NCBI RefSeq assembly: GCF_015999245.1
Contig: NZ_JAEAMR010000020.1
Location: 179,375 to 243,374 of the forward strand
Length of the DNA: 64,000 bases
Origin: Streptomyces sp. AV19
Lineage (GTDB): Bacteria > Actinomycetota > Actinomycetes > Streptomycetales > Streptomycetaceae
Reading direction: 5' to 3'
Shown here one piece after another: positions 25,637-33,308 of the stretch. Made by a program: the position numbers and the translations under genes. Position 1 is the stretch's first letter. Each line of letters starts with the position of its first letter. The notes beneath the pieces were generated by a model that was not told where the DNA came from, searched no databases, and worked only from the letters and a program-made list of their open reading frames with translations.

Positions 25637-26122
25637 ATGACCGCCACTGTGCACGTATCCCCGAGGATCGCCGTGATCCCGCTCCACGCGGCGTGGGGTG
25701 CCGTGGCCGGGCTGGCCGGCGGCGTCGGGATGGGTATCTGGATGTCGGTGTCGAGGCCGGTGATGGACACCGCGATGATCACTATGGTCGCCGGCCTCCT
25801 CGGCTCCGCCAACGCCTTCGCCGGGTGGCTGATCCACCTCGCGATCGCGCTCTTCGCCGGCATCACCTTCGGCGCCCTGTTCGGCCAGTACGTCCAGCGG
25901 CTCGCGCCCGCCGTCGTTCTCGGCCTGGCCTACGGCGCGGTGTGGTGGACCGTCGGCGCCCTGTGGATCATGCCCGCCAATATGGGCATGCCCGTCTTCG
26001 AATGGAACGACGTCACTTCCTCCAGCCTCGGCGCCCACCTCGTCTACGGCCTTCTGGCCGGCATCACTTTCTCGTGCATCGCCCGGATGTCGGGCAAGCG
26101 CGCCGACCGGACCACGGCATGA
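25637..26122 (+). CDS. Four-helix membrane protein of unknown function
   Basis: 161 aa from ATG 25637 with AAGGAAGG upstream (a GTG at 25616 is in frame but has no site). Helices: AAWGAVAGLAGGVGMGIWMS, ITMVAGLLGSANAFAGWLIH, LAIALFAGITFGALFGQYV, VVLGLAYGAVWWTVGALWIM, and LGAHLVYGLLAGITFSCIAR. Gly-rich, with conserved-looking His in the second and last helices. A CTAGCGT hexamer at 25586 suggests its own promoter. I do not recognise the family. It lies between the methyltransferase and a Crp/Fnr regulator. Confidence 0.65.
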   Translation: MTATVHVSPRIAVIPLHAAWGAVAGLAGGVGMGIWMSVSRPVMDTAMITMVAGLLGSANAFAGWLIHLAIALFAGITFGALFGQYVQRLAPAVVLGLAYGAVWWTVGALWIMPANMGMPVFEWNDVTSSSLGAHLVYGLLAGITFSCIARMSGKRADRTTA

Positions 26123-26298
26123 CACCGGCACCCCCGGCGTCAACACCTGATCCCGGCTCACCGCGCCGGGGGACGGAACCTTCCCCCGGCGCCCCGGACC
26201 ACTACTGTCTGGCCACCGGCGCGGGCACGCCGGCCGGCCCGGCGTGGGGCGCCGCACCCCCGCCCTGGGCCCCGGGACGACGCGAGGAACCACACCAC

Positions 26299-27000
26299 AT
26301 GAACCACACCGGCGACGAGGCCGAGAAGACCTGGTGCATCTCCGAGGTCGACATCTTCCGCGACCTGAACGCCTCGGAGATGGACGCCATCGCCGCCGCG
26401 GCCCCGATGAAGACCTACAGCGCCGGCGAACTGCTCTACTCGCCCGCCCAGCCCTCCGAAGTGCTGTTCATCCTCAAACAGGGCCGGGTGCGGATCTTCC
26501 GGGTCTCCGCCGATGGCCGCGCCCTGACCTGCGCGATCATCACACCGGGCACCATCTTCGGCGAGATGGTGCTCCTCGGGCAGCGGATGTACGACAACTT
26601 CGCCGAAGCCCTCGACGACGTCACCGTCTGCGTCATGAGCCGCGCCGACGTCCACCGCTTCCTGCTGTCCGACGCCCGGATCTCCGCCCGCATCACCGAG
26701 ATCCTCGGCCGCCGCCTGACCGACCTCGAACAGCGCCTGTCCGACAGCGTCTTCAAATCCGTACCCCAGCGCATCGCCACCACCCTGGTCGCCCTCGCGG
26801 CCCAGACCCGGCCCGGCGTGCTCGGGGCCCGCAACCCGCAGATCGCGCTCACCCACCAGCAGATCGCCGCCCTGGCCGGCACCTCCCGCGAGACCACCAC
26901 CAAAGTCCTGCGCGACCTCGCCGGCCAGCACCTCATCCGCCTCGCCCGAGGCCGCATCACCGTCCTCGACCCGGTACGGCTCACCGACCACGCGGGCTGA
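26299..27000 (+). CDS. Crp/Fnr-family regulator
   Basis: 233 aa from ATG 26299 (GAGGAA before it). Cyclic-nucleotide-binding fold at ~20-140: DIFRDLNASEMDAIAAAAPM, KTYSAGELLYSPAQPSEVLF and GTIFGEMVLLGQ (phosphate-binding cassette position). HTH_Crp at ~165-225: RIATTLVALAAQ, IALTHQQIAALAGTSRETTT and KVLRDLAGQHLIRLARGRI. No four-Cys Fe-S cluster of Fnr is present; single Cys at 13 in the N-terminal WCISE. It probably controls the surrounding redox genes. A thioredoxin-like lipoprotein gene follows 77 nt later. Confidence 0.87.
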   Translation: MNHTGDEAEKTWCISEVDIFRDLNASEMDAIAAAAPMKTYSAGELLYSPAQPSEVLFILKQGRVRIFRVSADGRALTCAIITPGTIFGEMVLLGQRMYDNFAEALDDVTVCVMSRADVHRFLLSDARISARITEILGRRLTDLEQRLSDSVFKSVPQRIATTLVALAAQTRPGVLGARNPQIALTHQQIAALAGTSRETTTKVLRDLAGQHLIRLARGRITVLDPVRLTDHAG

Positions 27001-27077
27001 CGCCACCGAACCATGAACACCCACTCGCCGCCCGGCCCGCAATTCAGCCGACCCCGACCACCAGGAGCTGCCCCGTC

Positions 27078-27647
27078 ATGCGTGCCCGCCTCATCCTCCC
27101 CGGCCTCCTGGCCGCCACCGCACTCACCCTGACCGGCTGCGGGACCGAGGACACCGCCTCCTCCAACCGCGCCACGCAGAACTCCGGCCCCGCGGCATCC
27201 GGTTCCGCGCCGGCAACAGCCGGATCCGGCGCCGTAGCCGTCCCCGAGGCACTGCGGTTCACCGGCACGACCGTGGACGGCAGGCCCTTCGACGCGGCGA
27301 CGCTGGCGGGCAAGCCCACCGTGCTGTGGTTCTGGGCCCCGTGGTGCCCCGCCTGCAAGGCCCAGGGCCCCGAGACCGCCAAGGCCGCCGACCGGTTCGA
27401 GGGCAAGGCACACGTGATCGGCGTAGCCGGACTCGACAAGCCGAAGGCGATGAAGGACTTCGTCACCGACACACGCGTCGGCACCTTCCCGAACCTGTCC
27501 GACGAGGCCGGGGCCATCTGGAAGAAGTTCAAGATCGCCCAGCAGAGCTTCTACGTGATCCTCGACAAGGACGCCAAGACCGTCTTCACCGGCAGCCTCC
27601 CCGCCGGCAAGGGCCTCGCCGACAAGCTCGGCCCGCTCGTCGGCTGA
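27078..27647 (+). CDS. TlpA/ResA-like thioredoxin lipoprotein
   Basis: 189 aa. Signal peptide with lipobox LTGC, lipid anchor at Cys21, then a Ser/Ala/Pro linker. Thioredoxin fold from ~55: DGRPFDAATLAGKPTVLWFW, active site WCPAC (Cys90, Cys93), AKAADRFEGKAHVIGVAGLD, and a cis-Pro region near SFYVILDKDAKTVFTG. It acts outside the membrane as a thiol reductant or oxidant. The next gene, 6 nt downstream, is a CcdA-type electron carrier, which would supply electrons to it. Confidence 0.85.
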   Translation: MRARLILPGLLAATALTLTGCGTEDTASSNRATQNSGPAASGSAPATAGSGAVAVPEALRFTGTTVDGRPFDAATLAGKPTVLWFWAPWCPACKAQGPETAKAADRFEGKAHVIGVAGLDKPKAMKDFVTDTRVGTFPNLSDEAGAIWKKFKIAQQSFYVILDKDAKTVFTGSLPAGKGLADKLGPLVG

Positions 27648-27653
27648 ACCGCC

Positions 27654-28538
27654 GTGACCGGCCTGCCCCTGGCCCTTGCCCTGACCGCGGGCATGCTCGC
27701 CGCCGTCAACCCCTGCGGCTTCGCCCTCCTGCCCGCCTACCTCTCCCTGCTCGTCCTGGGCGACGATTCCCCCACCGGCACGACCGCCGTCACTCGCGCG
27801 CTGGCCGCCACCGCGGCCATGACCGCCGGATTCACCGCCGTCTTCGCCCTGTTCGGACTCGCCATCGCCCCCGTCGCAGGCCAAGTCCAAGAACACCTGC
27901 CCTGGTTCACCATCGTCTTCGGCCTCCTGCTCGCCCTGGCCGGCGCCTGGCTGCTGGCCGGACGTGACCTGCCCGCCCTGCTGCCCAGACTCCGCCGCGC
28001 CCCCACCGTCAGCCGCTCTGCGGTACCGATGGCTCTGTTCGGCGCCGCGTACGCCCTTGCCTCCCTCGGCTGCACCATCGCCCCCTTCCTCGCCATCGTC
28101 GTCTCCGCCTTCCGCAGCGGATCCACCCTCGACGGCATCACCCTCTTCACCGCCTACGCGGCAGGTATGGGCGTGATCGTCGGCGCCGCCGCCCTGACCG
28201 TCGCCATCACCCGCACCGCCGGCGTCGCCGGCCTGCGCCGCCTCGGCCCGCTCGCCTCCCGCACCGGCGGCGCCCTGATCCTCCTCGTCGGCGCCTACGT
28301 CGCCTACTACGGCTGGTACGAGATCCGCATCCAGCGCAACCCCACCGCCCACGACCCGGTCATCGACACCGCCGGCACGGTCCAGAGGACCCTCGTGGGA
28401 GCCATGGACGCGATGGGCCCCCTAGCCATCGCCGCCGTACTTGTCGCTGTGCCGGTCGGAGGCGTGATACTACGTCGGCGGCGTCCCCGCGCAACGGGCC
28501 AGGCGCCCGCCGGCCCCGGCAACTCGCCTGCCCCGTAA
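27654..28538 (+). CDS. CcdA/DsbD-type transmembrane electron carrier
   Basis: 294 aa from GTG 27654, 6 nt after the lipoprotein gene. Six helices of the cytochrome-c-biogenesis transmembrane family. The two redox Cys are in place: Cys21 in VNPCGFALLPAYLS and Cys140 in ASLGCTIAPFLAI. A seventh hydrophobic segment and a basic tail follow at the C-terminus. It passes electrons from cytosolic thioredoxin to the extracytoplasmic TlpA-like partner. The set may mature c-type haem proteins, or serve the nearby redox enzymes. Confidence 0.87.
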   Translation: MTGLPLALALTAGMLAAVNPCGFALLPAYLSLLVLGDDSPTGTTAVTRALAATAAMTAGFTAVFALFGLAIAPVAGQVQEHLPWFTIVFGLLLALAGAWLLAGRDLPALLPRLRRAPTVSRSAVPMALFGAAYALASLGCTIAPFLAIVVSAFRSGSTLDGITLFTAYAAGMGVIVGAAALTVAITRTAGVAGLRRLGPLASRTGGALILLVGAYVAYYGWYEIRIQRNPTAHDPVIDTAGTVQRTLVGAMDAMGPLAIAAVLVAVPVGGVILRRRRPRATGQAPAGPGNSPAP

Positions 28539-28671
28539 GGCGAATCGGCACGACGAGAGTCACACACCGGGCACAGTGGCCTCCCACTGGTTTTCGGCAG
28601 AGGACTCCGGCCGCTCGGGGATCGCAGGGAGCGCGAGCCGCGTCGTGCGGTGCGGCGGATCACCCGGCGGC

Positions 28672-29085
28672 TCAGGACCGTACGGCGGAGGCCGACTGTT
28701 CCAGACGGGAACGAAGGGTGGCGGCGAAGTCCTCGGCGCGGGCCAGTTGGACGCGGAGTTTGTCGACCTGTTCGGCGGCGGCCTGCTCGTAGGTCCGTAC
28801 GCGCTCCAACAGGGCCTCCCGCTCGCCGGGGCCGAGGACGTCGTCGGCGTCGAGGCGGTCGGTGGCTTCCAGCAGGTCGCGCATCTGGTCCAGGGGGAAG
28901 CCGAGCGGCTTCATACGGCGGATCACCATGAGCCGCTGCACGTCGGTCTCGGTGTAGAGGCGGAAGCCGCCCTGGGAGCGGGCGGAGGGAACGACCAGTC
29001 CGGTCTCCTCGTAGTGCCGGATGGTGCGCAAGGACAGCTCGGTCCGCGCGGCGACCTCGCCGATCTGCATGTGCTTGCCGTCCAC
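28672..29085 (-). CDS. MerR-family regulator
   Basis: 137 aa from GTG 29085 (GGAGG at 8 nt). HTH: MQIGEVAARTELSLRTIRHY, EETGLVVPSARSQGGFRLYT and DVQRLMVIRRMKPLGFPLDQ, then a coiled coil from ~75 to 125 (LERVRTYEQAAAEQVDKLRV). No Cys-rich metal-binding C-terminus, so the ligand is unclear. Divergent from a SulP transporter gene, with a perfect 24-bp palindrome between (29147-29170), 62 nt upstream of this start. It probably controls both genes. Confidence 0.87.
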   Translation of the reverse strand: MDGKHMQIGEVAARTELSLRTIRHYEETGLVVPSARSQGGFRLYTETDVQRLMVIRRMKPLGFPLDQMRDLLEATDRLDADDVLGPGEREALLERVRTYEQAAAEQVDKLRVQLARAEDFAATLRSRLEQSASAVRS

Positions 29086-29146
29086 GCCCGTGATCCTCCG
29101 GCCCTTCTCGTCCCTGTCGGCCCCGGCCCGGCCGGGCACCACCGAT

Positions 29147-29170
29147 CTCTACCCTAACGTTAGGGTAGAG
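29147..29170. promoter_or_regulatory. Perfect 24-bp palindrome, MerR operator
   Basis: Half-site CTCTACCCTAAC (29147-29158) is followed at once by its exact reverse complement (29159-29170). ACCCTAAC-GTTAGGGT cores are typical of MerR-type operators, which lie between -35 and -10. It sits between the divergent MerR and SulP genes. Confidence 0.85.
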
Positions 29171-29495
29171 TTGCTGGTGGTGAGGGGTGGAGTGCCGATG
29201 CCTCACCGATTGCCGTGTCGGGGCCGATCGCGTCCCCGGCGAAGATCCGATTCCTGCAGGAGAGAAGCGTGCGCGAGCCCATGACGCCCGGCGCCGCCGC
29301 CTGCCCGCCGTGACGCTTCGCCCCCGGACGTGAGCCCGGCCGCGCCCCCGCGCGGTCCCATCCGTCCCTTCCTGGTCTTCCGGCTCCACATCTCACGGGG
29401 CCGTCCGCGGGGTGCCGGCCCGGCCCCTCCGCGTCCTCCCGCGCACCCCGGGCCTGCCATGGGGATGTGCCCGAGAACGACAGGTTCCTTTTCCG
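29171..29495 (+). other. Long leader before the SulP gene, possible leader peptide
   Basis: 325 nt. GGTGAGG and CCTCACC near the start can form a stem. At 29269-29313 a GTG with AGGAG upstream encodes a 14-residue peptide, REPMTPGAAACPP after the start, ending in TGA. A Cys codon near the end of a short ORF before an anion (sulfate?) transporter recalls cysteine-responsive leader peptides of actinobacterial sulfur genes. It is unproven. Confidence 0.35.
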
Positions 29496-31004
29496 TTGTC
29501 TTCTGCTGCTTCCGCCGTGTCCCCGGCCGCGCGACTGCGCGGTCTGAAGCCCGACTGGCTGTCCGATCCGAAGGTCTGGCGCACCGAGGTCCTGGCCGGC
29601 CTGGTCGTCGCCCTGGCCCTGATCCCCGAGGCCATCTCCTTCTCGATCATCGCCGGTGTCGATCCGGCGATCGGCCTGTTCGCCTCCTTCACCATGGCCG
29701 TGACGATCGCGATCGTCGGCGGCCGCCGCGCGATGATCTCCGCTGCCACCGGCGCCGTCGCTCTGGTCATCGCCCCGCTCAACCGCGAGCACGGCCTCGG
29801 CTACCTGGTCGCCGCCGTCATCCTGGCCGGTGTCTTCCAGGTGATCCTGGGTGCGCTGGGGGTGGCGAAGCTGATGCGGTTCATCCCGCGCAGCGTGATG
29901 GTCGGCTTCGTCAACTCCCTGGCCATCCTGATCTTCATGGCGCAGGTCCCCGAGATGCGGAACGTGCCCTGGGCCGTGTACCCGCTGATCATCGGCGGCC
30001 TCGCGCTGATGGTGTTCCTCCCGAAGGTCACCACCGTCATCCCCGCGCCGCTCGTGTCGATCGTCGTCCTGACCGTCCTCACGGTCGCGGCCGGGATCGC
30101 GGTACCGAGCGTCGGGGACAAGGGCGACCTGCCGTCCTCCCTGCCCGTTCCGGGCCTGCCGGACGTGCCGTTCACCATGGAGACGCTGACGACGGTCGCG
30201 CCGTACGCGTTCGCGATGGCATTGGTCGGCCTGATGGAGTCGCTGATGACCGCGAAGCTGGTCGACGACATCACCGACACCCGCTCCAACAAGACCCGCG
30301 AGTCCATCGGCCAGGGCATCGCCAACATCGTCACCGGCTTCTTCGGCGGCATGGGCGGCTGCGCCATGATCGGCCAGACGATGATCAACGTAAAGGTCTC
30401 CGGCGCCCGCACCCGCCTGTCCACCTTCCTCGCCGGCGCGTTCCTGATGGTGCTGTGCATCGTCTTCGGCCCCGTCGTCTCCGACATTCCCATGGCCGCG
30501 CTGGTCGCCGTCATGGTCATGGTGTCCTTCGCGACCTTCGACTGGCACTCCATCGCGCCGAAGACCCTCAAGCGAATGCCCGCAGGCGAGATCGCCGTCA
30601 TGCTGATCACCGTCGCGGTCGTCGTGGGCACCCACAACCTCGCCATCGGCGTCGTCGTCGGCTCCGTCACCGCCATGGTCGTCTTCGCCAAGCGCGTCGC
30701 CCACCTCGCCGAAGTCACCGCCGTCACCGATCCCGACGGCAGCACCGTCGTCTACCGGGTCACCGGGGAGTTGTTCTTCGCCTCCTCCAACGACCTCGTC
30801 GGCCAGTTCGACTATGCGGGCGACCCGGACAAGGTCGTCATCGACCTGAGCGCGGCCCACATCTGGGACGCCTCCTCCGTCGCCGCCCTCGACTCCATCG
30901 AGAACAAGTACGCCCAGCGCGGCAAGACCGTCGAAATCACCGGCCTGAACGACCCGAGCGCCCACCTCCACGGCAAGCTCACCGGCGAACTGGCCAGCCA
31001 CTGA
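29496..31004 (+). CDS. SulP-family anion transporter with STAS domain (second)
   Basis: 502 aa from TTG 29496; this start fits the usual N-terminus before RLRGLKPDWLSDPKVWRTE, but no strong ribosome-binding site is seen, and GTG 29517 is an alternative. Helices include LAGLVVALALIPEAISFSII, GGRRAMISAATGAVALVIAP and VGLMESLMTAKLVDDITDTR. The loop SNKTRESIGQGIANIVTGFF and GGCAMIGQTMINVKVSGART is family-conserved. A compact STAS domain ends the protein (VVIDLSAAHIWDASSVAALD). Probably a sulfate or bicarbonate carrier. A MerR gene and palindrome upstream suggest induced expression; a long hairpin terminates it. Confidence 0.87.
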   Translation: MSSAASAVSPAARLRGLKPDWLSDPKVWRTEVLAGLVVALALIPEAISFSIIAGVDPAIGLFASFTMAVTIAIVGGRRAMISAATGAVALVIAPLNREHGLGYLVAAVILAGVFQVILGALGVAKLMRFIPRSVMVGFVNSLAILIFMAQVPEMRNVPWAVYPLIIGGLALMVFLPKVTTVIPAPLVSIVVLTVLTVAAGIAVPSVGDKGDLPSSLPVPGLPDVPFTMETLTTVAPYAFAMALVGLMESLMTAKLVDDITDTRSNKTRESIGQGIANIVTGFFGGMGGCAMIGQTMINVKVSGARTRLSTFLAGAFLMVLCIVFGPVVSDIPMAALVAVMVMVSFATFDWHSIAPKTLKRMPAGEIAVMLITVAVVVGTHNLAIGVVVGSVTAMVVFAKRVAHLAEVTAVTDPDGSTVVYRVTGELFFASSNDLVGQFDYAGDPDKVVIDLSAAHIWDASSVAALDSIENKYAQRGKTVEITGLNDPSAHLHGKLTGELASH

Positions 31005-31023
31005 CCCCCACACCACAAGCTCA

Positions 31024-31063
31024 CAGCGGAGGACCCCGGCCCAACCGCCAGGGTCCTCTGCTG
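31024..31063 (+). terminator. 13-bp hairpin after the SulP gene
   Basis: CAGCGGAGGACCC (31024-31036) and GGGTCCTCTGCTG (31051-31063) pair at 12 of 13 positions with a 14-nt loop, 20 nt after the stop. Confidence 0.75.
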
Positions 31064-31109
31064 CCTCCAGACCGGCATTTCACCCGTCACCGCTGCGGAA
31101 ACCGCCGTC

Positions 31110-31535
31110 CTACGAAGGACCTCGATAGGTGCCGAAGGTCCACAGGTTGCCCTCCGGATCCTTCACGGTGAACGTGTACGCACGAGCACCCGACCCGAAC
31201 TCGGTGTCATGCGGTGGTTCGAGAATCTCCCCACCAGCCTCGCGCACCCGCCGATGCACCGCGTCCACGTCATCGGCAACGACATAGACCGCGCCGGTTC
31301 CAGCCCGCATCCGCCCATGCACACTGTCCGTGTGCCGAGTCGAACCGAACACCAGCACACCACCGCCCGGCCAGCGCAGCTCAGCGTGCCCGATGCCGTC
31401 GTGCTCATCCGGCGTGGCCACCACCTCCGCGAAACCCAGCACATCGACCAGAAAACGCAGCGCCGCCCTCGTGTCGTCGTAATGCAGGATCGGCCACACG
31501 GAGGACACGGAAGCATCGGGCGACATGCCACTCAT
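31110..31535 (-). CDS. VOC-superfamily (glyoxalase/bleomycin-resistance) protein
   Basis: 141 aa from ATG 31535. ATG 31526 is also likely, since TACGAT ends 7 nt before it, as in a leaderless promoter. Two beta-alpha-beta-beta-beta repeats: VWPILHYDDTRAALRFLVDV...GFAEVV, and AVYVVADDVDAVHRRVREAG...FTVKDPEGNLWTFG. Candidate metal ligands are His18 and the Glu of HAELRW. The SSVWPILHYDD start is typical of antibiotic-binding or methylmalonyl-type VOC proteins. It might sequester a drug or act on a small molecule; the substrate is unknown. Confidence 0.82.
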   Translation of the reverse strand: MSGMSPDASVSSVWPILHYDDTRAALRFLVDVLGFAEVVATPDEHDGIGHAELRWPGGGVLVFGSTRHTDSVHGRMRAGTGAVYVVADDVDAVHRRVREAGGEILEPPHDTEFGSGARAYTFTVKDPEGNLWTFGTYRGPS

Positions 31536-31539
31536 CGTA

Positions 31540-32524
31540 AGCCCGCAGGCATACCGCGCCTTGACCACCGCCCACCCGGTGCAAGCCCGAACTCTCCGGC
31601 CTCGCGGCACAGACGCGGAATCGTTCTTATCCGCGGCTTTGTCTTCTGAAGGCCCGGGAGGCGGCGGCCTCGCCGGAGATGCCGTCGGCGCCGTGGCACC
31701 CGTGGCCGAGGCCCTGTCATGCGGGGAGGAAGCTCTCCGTGCCGGACCACGGTGTTCCGCCATGGCCCACGAACCCGGGCGGACGTCGGCAAAAACTTGA
31801 CCGACGATCGGCGAACTCCCGTGATACCGCACGATTCCGCCGTGCGTCGGTCGGTTGCCCCCAGCTGGGCATGTCGGGGCAAGAGGGACGCATGACGACG
31901 CTCGTGAAGCCCTGCGCCCCGAGGTGGACGTCCACACCGCCGACGGCCTCGTGGTACGCGATCTCCGGGCCCGGGGCGCGCCCCGTCGCTCCTGATCCCA
32001 CCAGGCCAGGCGGCCTATGGTGACGTCGTCCCTCTCGTCGACGCGACGGGCCGGCCCGCACCCGTACCGCTTCACCCTCAGCGTGCCGACGGAGACGGCC
32101 CACTGGGCAACGGCCGGTGGATCCATTCGACGAGCGGGCGACCGTGGCCAGTGGGCCGTCTCCGCCACGTCCGCCGTATCCCCGTCATCCAAGCAGGCCG
32201 CCCTTCCACACCGTCCACATGCCGGCCCGGGACGGTCGGAGGGCCCAGGCGCCTTCTGGCTGTTCCCGCCCCCGCACAGCGCCTTCGCACGCTCCTCTCC
32301 CCCGACGGCCGCCCCAACGGCTGCAGTGGCGCAGCCGAGACGAAGTCCCCCGCCCGATTGGCGCGTTGGAGACCGCCCGGTCGCTGCGGGGACCGGGCGG
32401 CGCGCCGCCGGAGCCCGTGAGTCCTCAACTCGCCCCGTGAGCACAGCAGGAGCACCGCACGGCATCGCCTGGGCCTTGGCCGGGCACAGCAAGGACGACG
32501 ACTTCCTGCGCACGACGTTACCCG
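31540..32524. other. ~1 kb without a supportable gene
   Basis: No frame shows consistent coding bias over a useful length. One short plus-strand piece (~31907-32003, EALRPEVDVHTADGLVVRDL) looks codon-like but has no start or family. The stretch contains a 16-bp perfect inverted repeat (32091-32106/32148-32163). Probably decayed DNA between the VOC gene and a SnoaL fragment. Confidence 0.45.
32091..32163. repeat. 16-bp perfect inverted repeat with 41-nt spacer
   Basis: GGAGACGGCCCACTGG (32091-32106) is the exact complement of 32148-32163. The spacing is wide for a terminator. It could be a small element's ends or a cruciform. No transposase is adjacent. Confidence 0.6.
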
Positions 32525-32719
32525 TCAGCCGCACTCAGATGTGCCACTCCCGCTGGGGATCTCCTCACGGCCCCGGTAGCAGTCAGGCCGTACGGGGACG
32601 AGGAAGGGGAACTCGTGGACGCCGTCGGGCACGTAGAGGTCGGCCAGGTTGTCTTCCGCGGACAGGGCGAGGATCGCCCGGCGGTAGGCGGCGAGGACGT
32701 CACGGCGCGAGCGGGCCAT
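32525..32719 (-). pseudogene. N-terminal fragment of a SnoaL-like (NTF2-fold) protein
   Basis: 64 codons from ATG 32719 with GGAG upstream. ARSRRDVLAAYRRAILALSA, EDNLADLYVPDGVHEFPFLV and RPDCYRGREEI match the first half of SnoaL-like cone-shaped barrel proteins (~130 aa). After GREEI the frame soon ends in unrelated residues, so the second half, including the catalytic pocket, is lost. The gene is divergent from the Lrp regulator and was perhaps its target. Confidence 0.55.
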
Positions 32720-32858
32720 GGTGAACTCCGTTTCGCCGGGGCGGGAGAACCGCGGCGCGATACGCCCCCTCACTGGCCTGGTACTCCGCCCGCCAGGAAC
32801 GCGTATGTTCCACGGTCGATACCTTGATTCGCCGGGTTTTTCTTGCTAGACACCGCCC

Positions 32859-33308
32859 ATGACCGATCATTCCCCGGACGCCACCGACTGGCGCATACTC
32901 GACGCCCTCCAGAGCAACGGTCGCGTCGGATACGCCGAGTTGGCCCGCATCGTCAACATGTCCCCGAGCGCCGTGACCGAGCGGGTGCGGCGGCTGGAGG
33001 AGGCCGGGGTGATCGAGGGGTACACGGCCGTCGTCAGCCCCGAGCGGCTCGGGATGCCCGTGCTCGCCTTCGTCCGGCTCCGCTACCCCAACGGGAACTA
33101 CAAACCCTTCCACGACCTCCTCGACACCACACCCGAAGTGCTGGAGGCACACCACGTCACCGGGGACGACTGCTTCGTCCTCAAAGTCGCCGCGCGGTCG
33201 ATGCGGCATCTGGAGGAAGTCGCGGGGCGAATCGGGGCGTTGGGGGCGGTGACGACCAGTGTCGTCTACTCGTCCCCGCTGGCGCGCCGGGCGGTCAGTC
33301 GGGGCTGA
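32859..33308 (+). CDS. Lrp/AsnC-family regulator
   Basis: 149 aa. HTH at the N-terminus: TDWRILDALQSNGRVGYAEL, ARIVNMSPSAVTERVRRLEE and AGVIEGYTAVVSPERLG. RAM (ligand-binding) domain from ~65: VLAFVRLRYPNGNYKPFHDL, VLEAHHVTGDDCFVLKVAAR. TTGATT (32824-32829), 17 nt, then TAGACA (32847-32852) lies just before the ATG with only 6 nt between, so the mRNA is probably leaderless. It senses an amino acid in its relatives. The end overlaps the convergent sbcC gene by 14 nt. Confidence 0.88.
   Translation: MTDHSPDATDWRILDALQSNGRVGYAELARIVNMSPSAVTERVRRLEEAGVIEGYTAVVSPERLGMPVLAFVRLRYPNGNYKPFHDLLDTTPEVLEAHHVTGDDCFVLKVAARSMRHLEEVAGRIGALGAVTTSVVYSSPLARRAVSRG

Noticed and set aside
29160..31016. 618-codon minus-strand ORF antisense to SulP, His/Asp-rich
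   Set aside because: Typical GC-skew shadow. The SulP frame has clear helices and family motifs.
31540..32520. Several 90-130-codon ORFs on both strands
   Set aside because: None shares a start with a ribosome-binding site, biased third positions or a known domain. Treated as non-coding.
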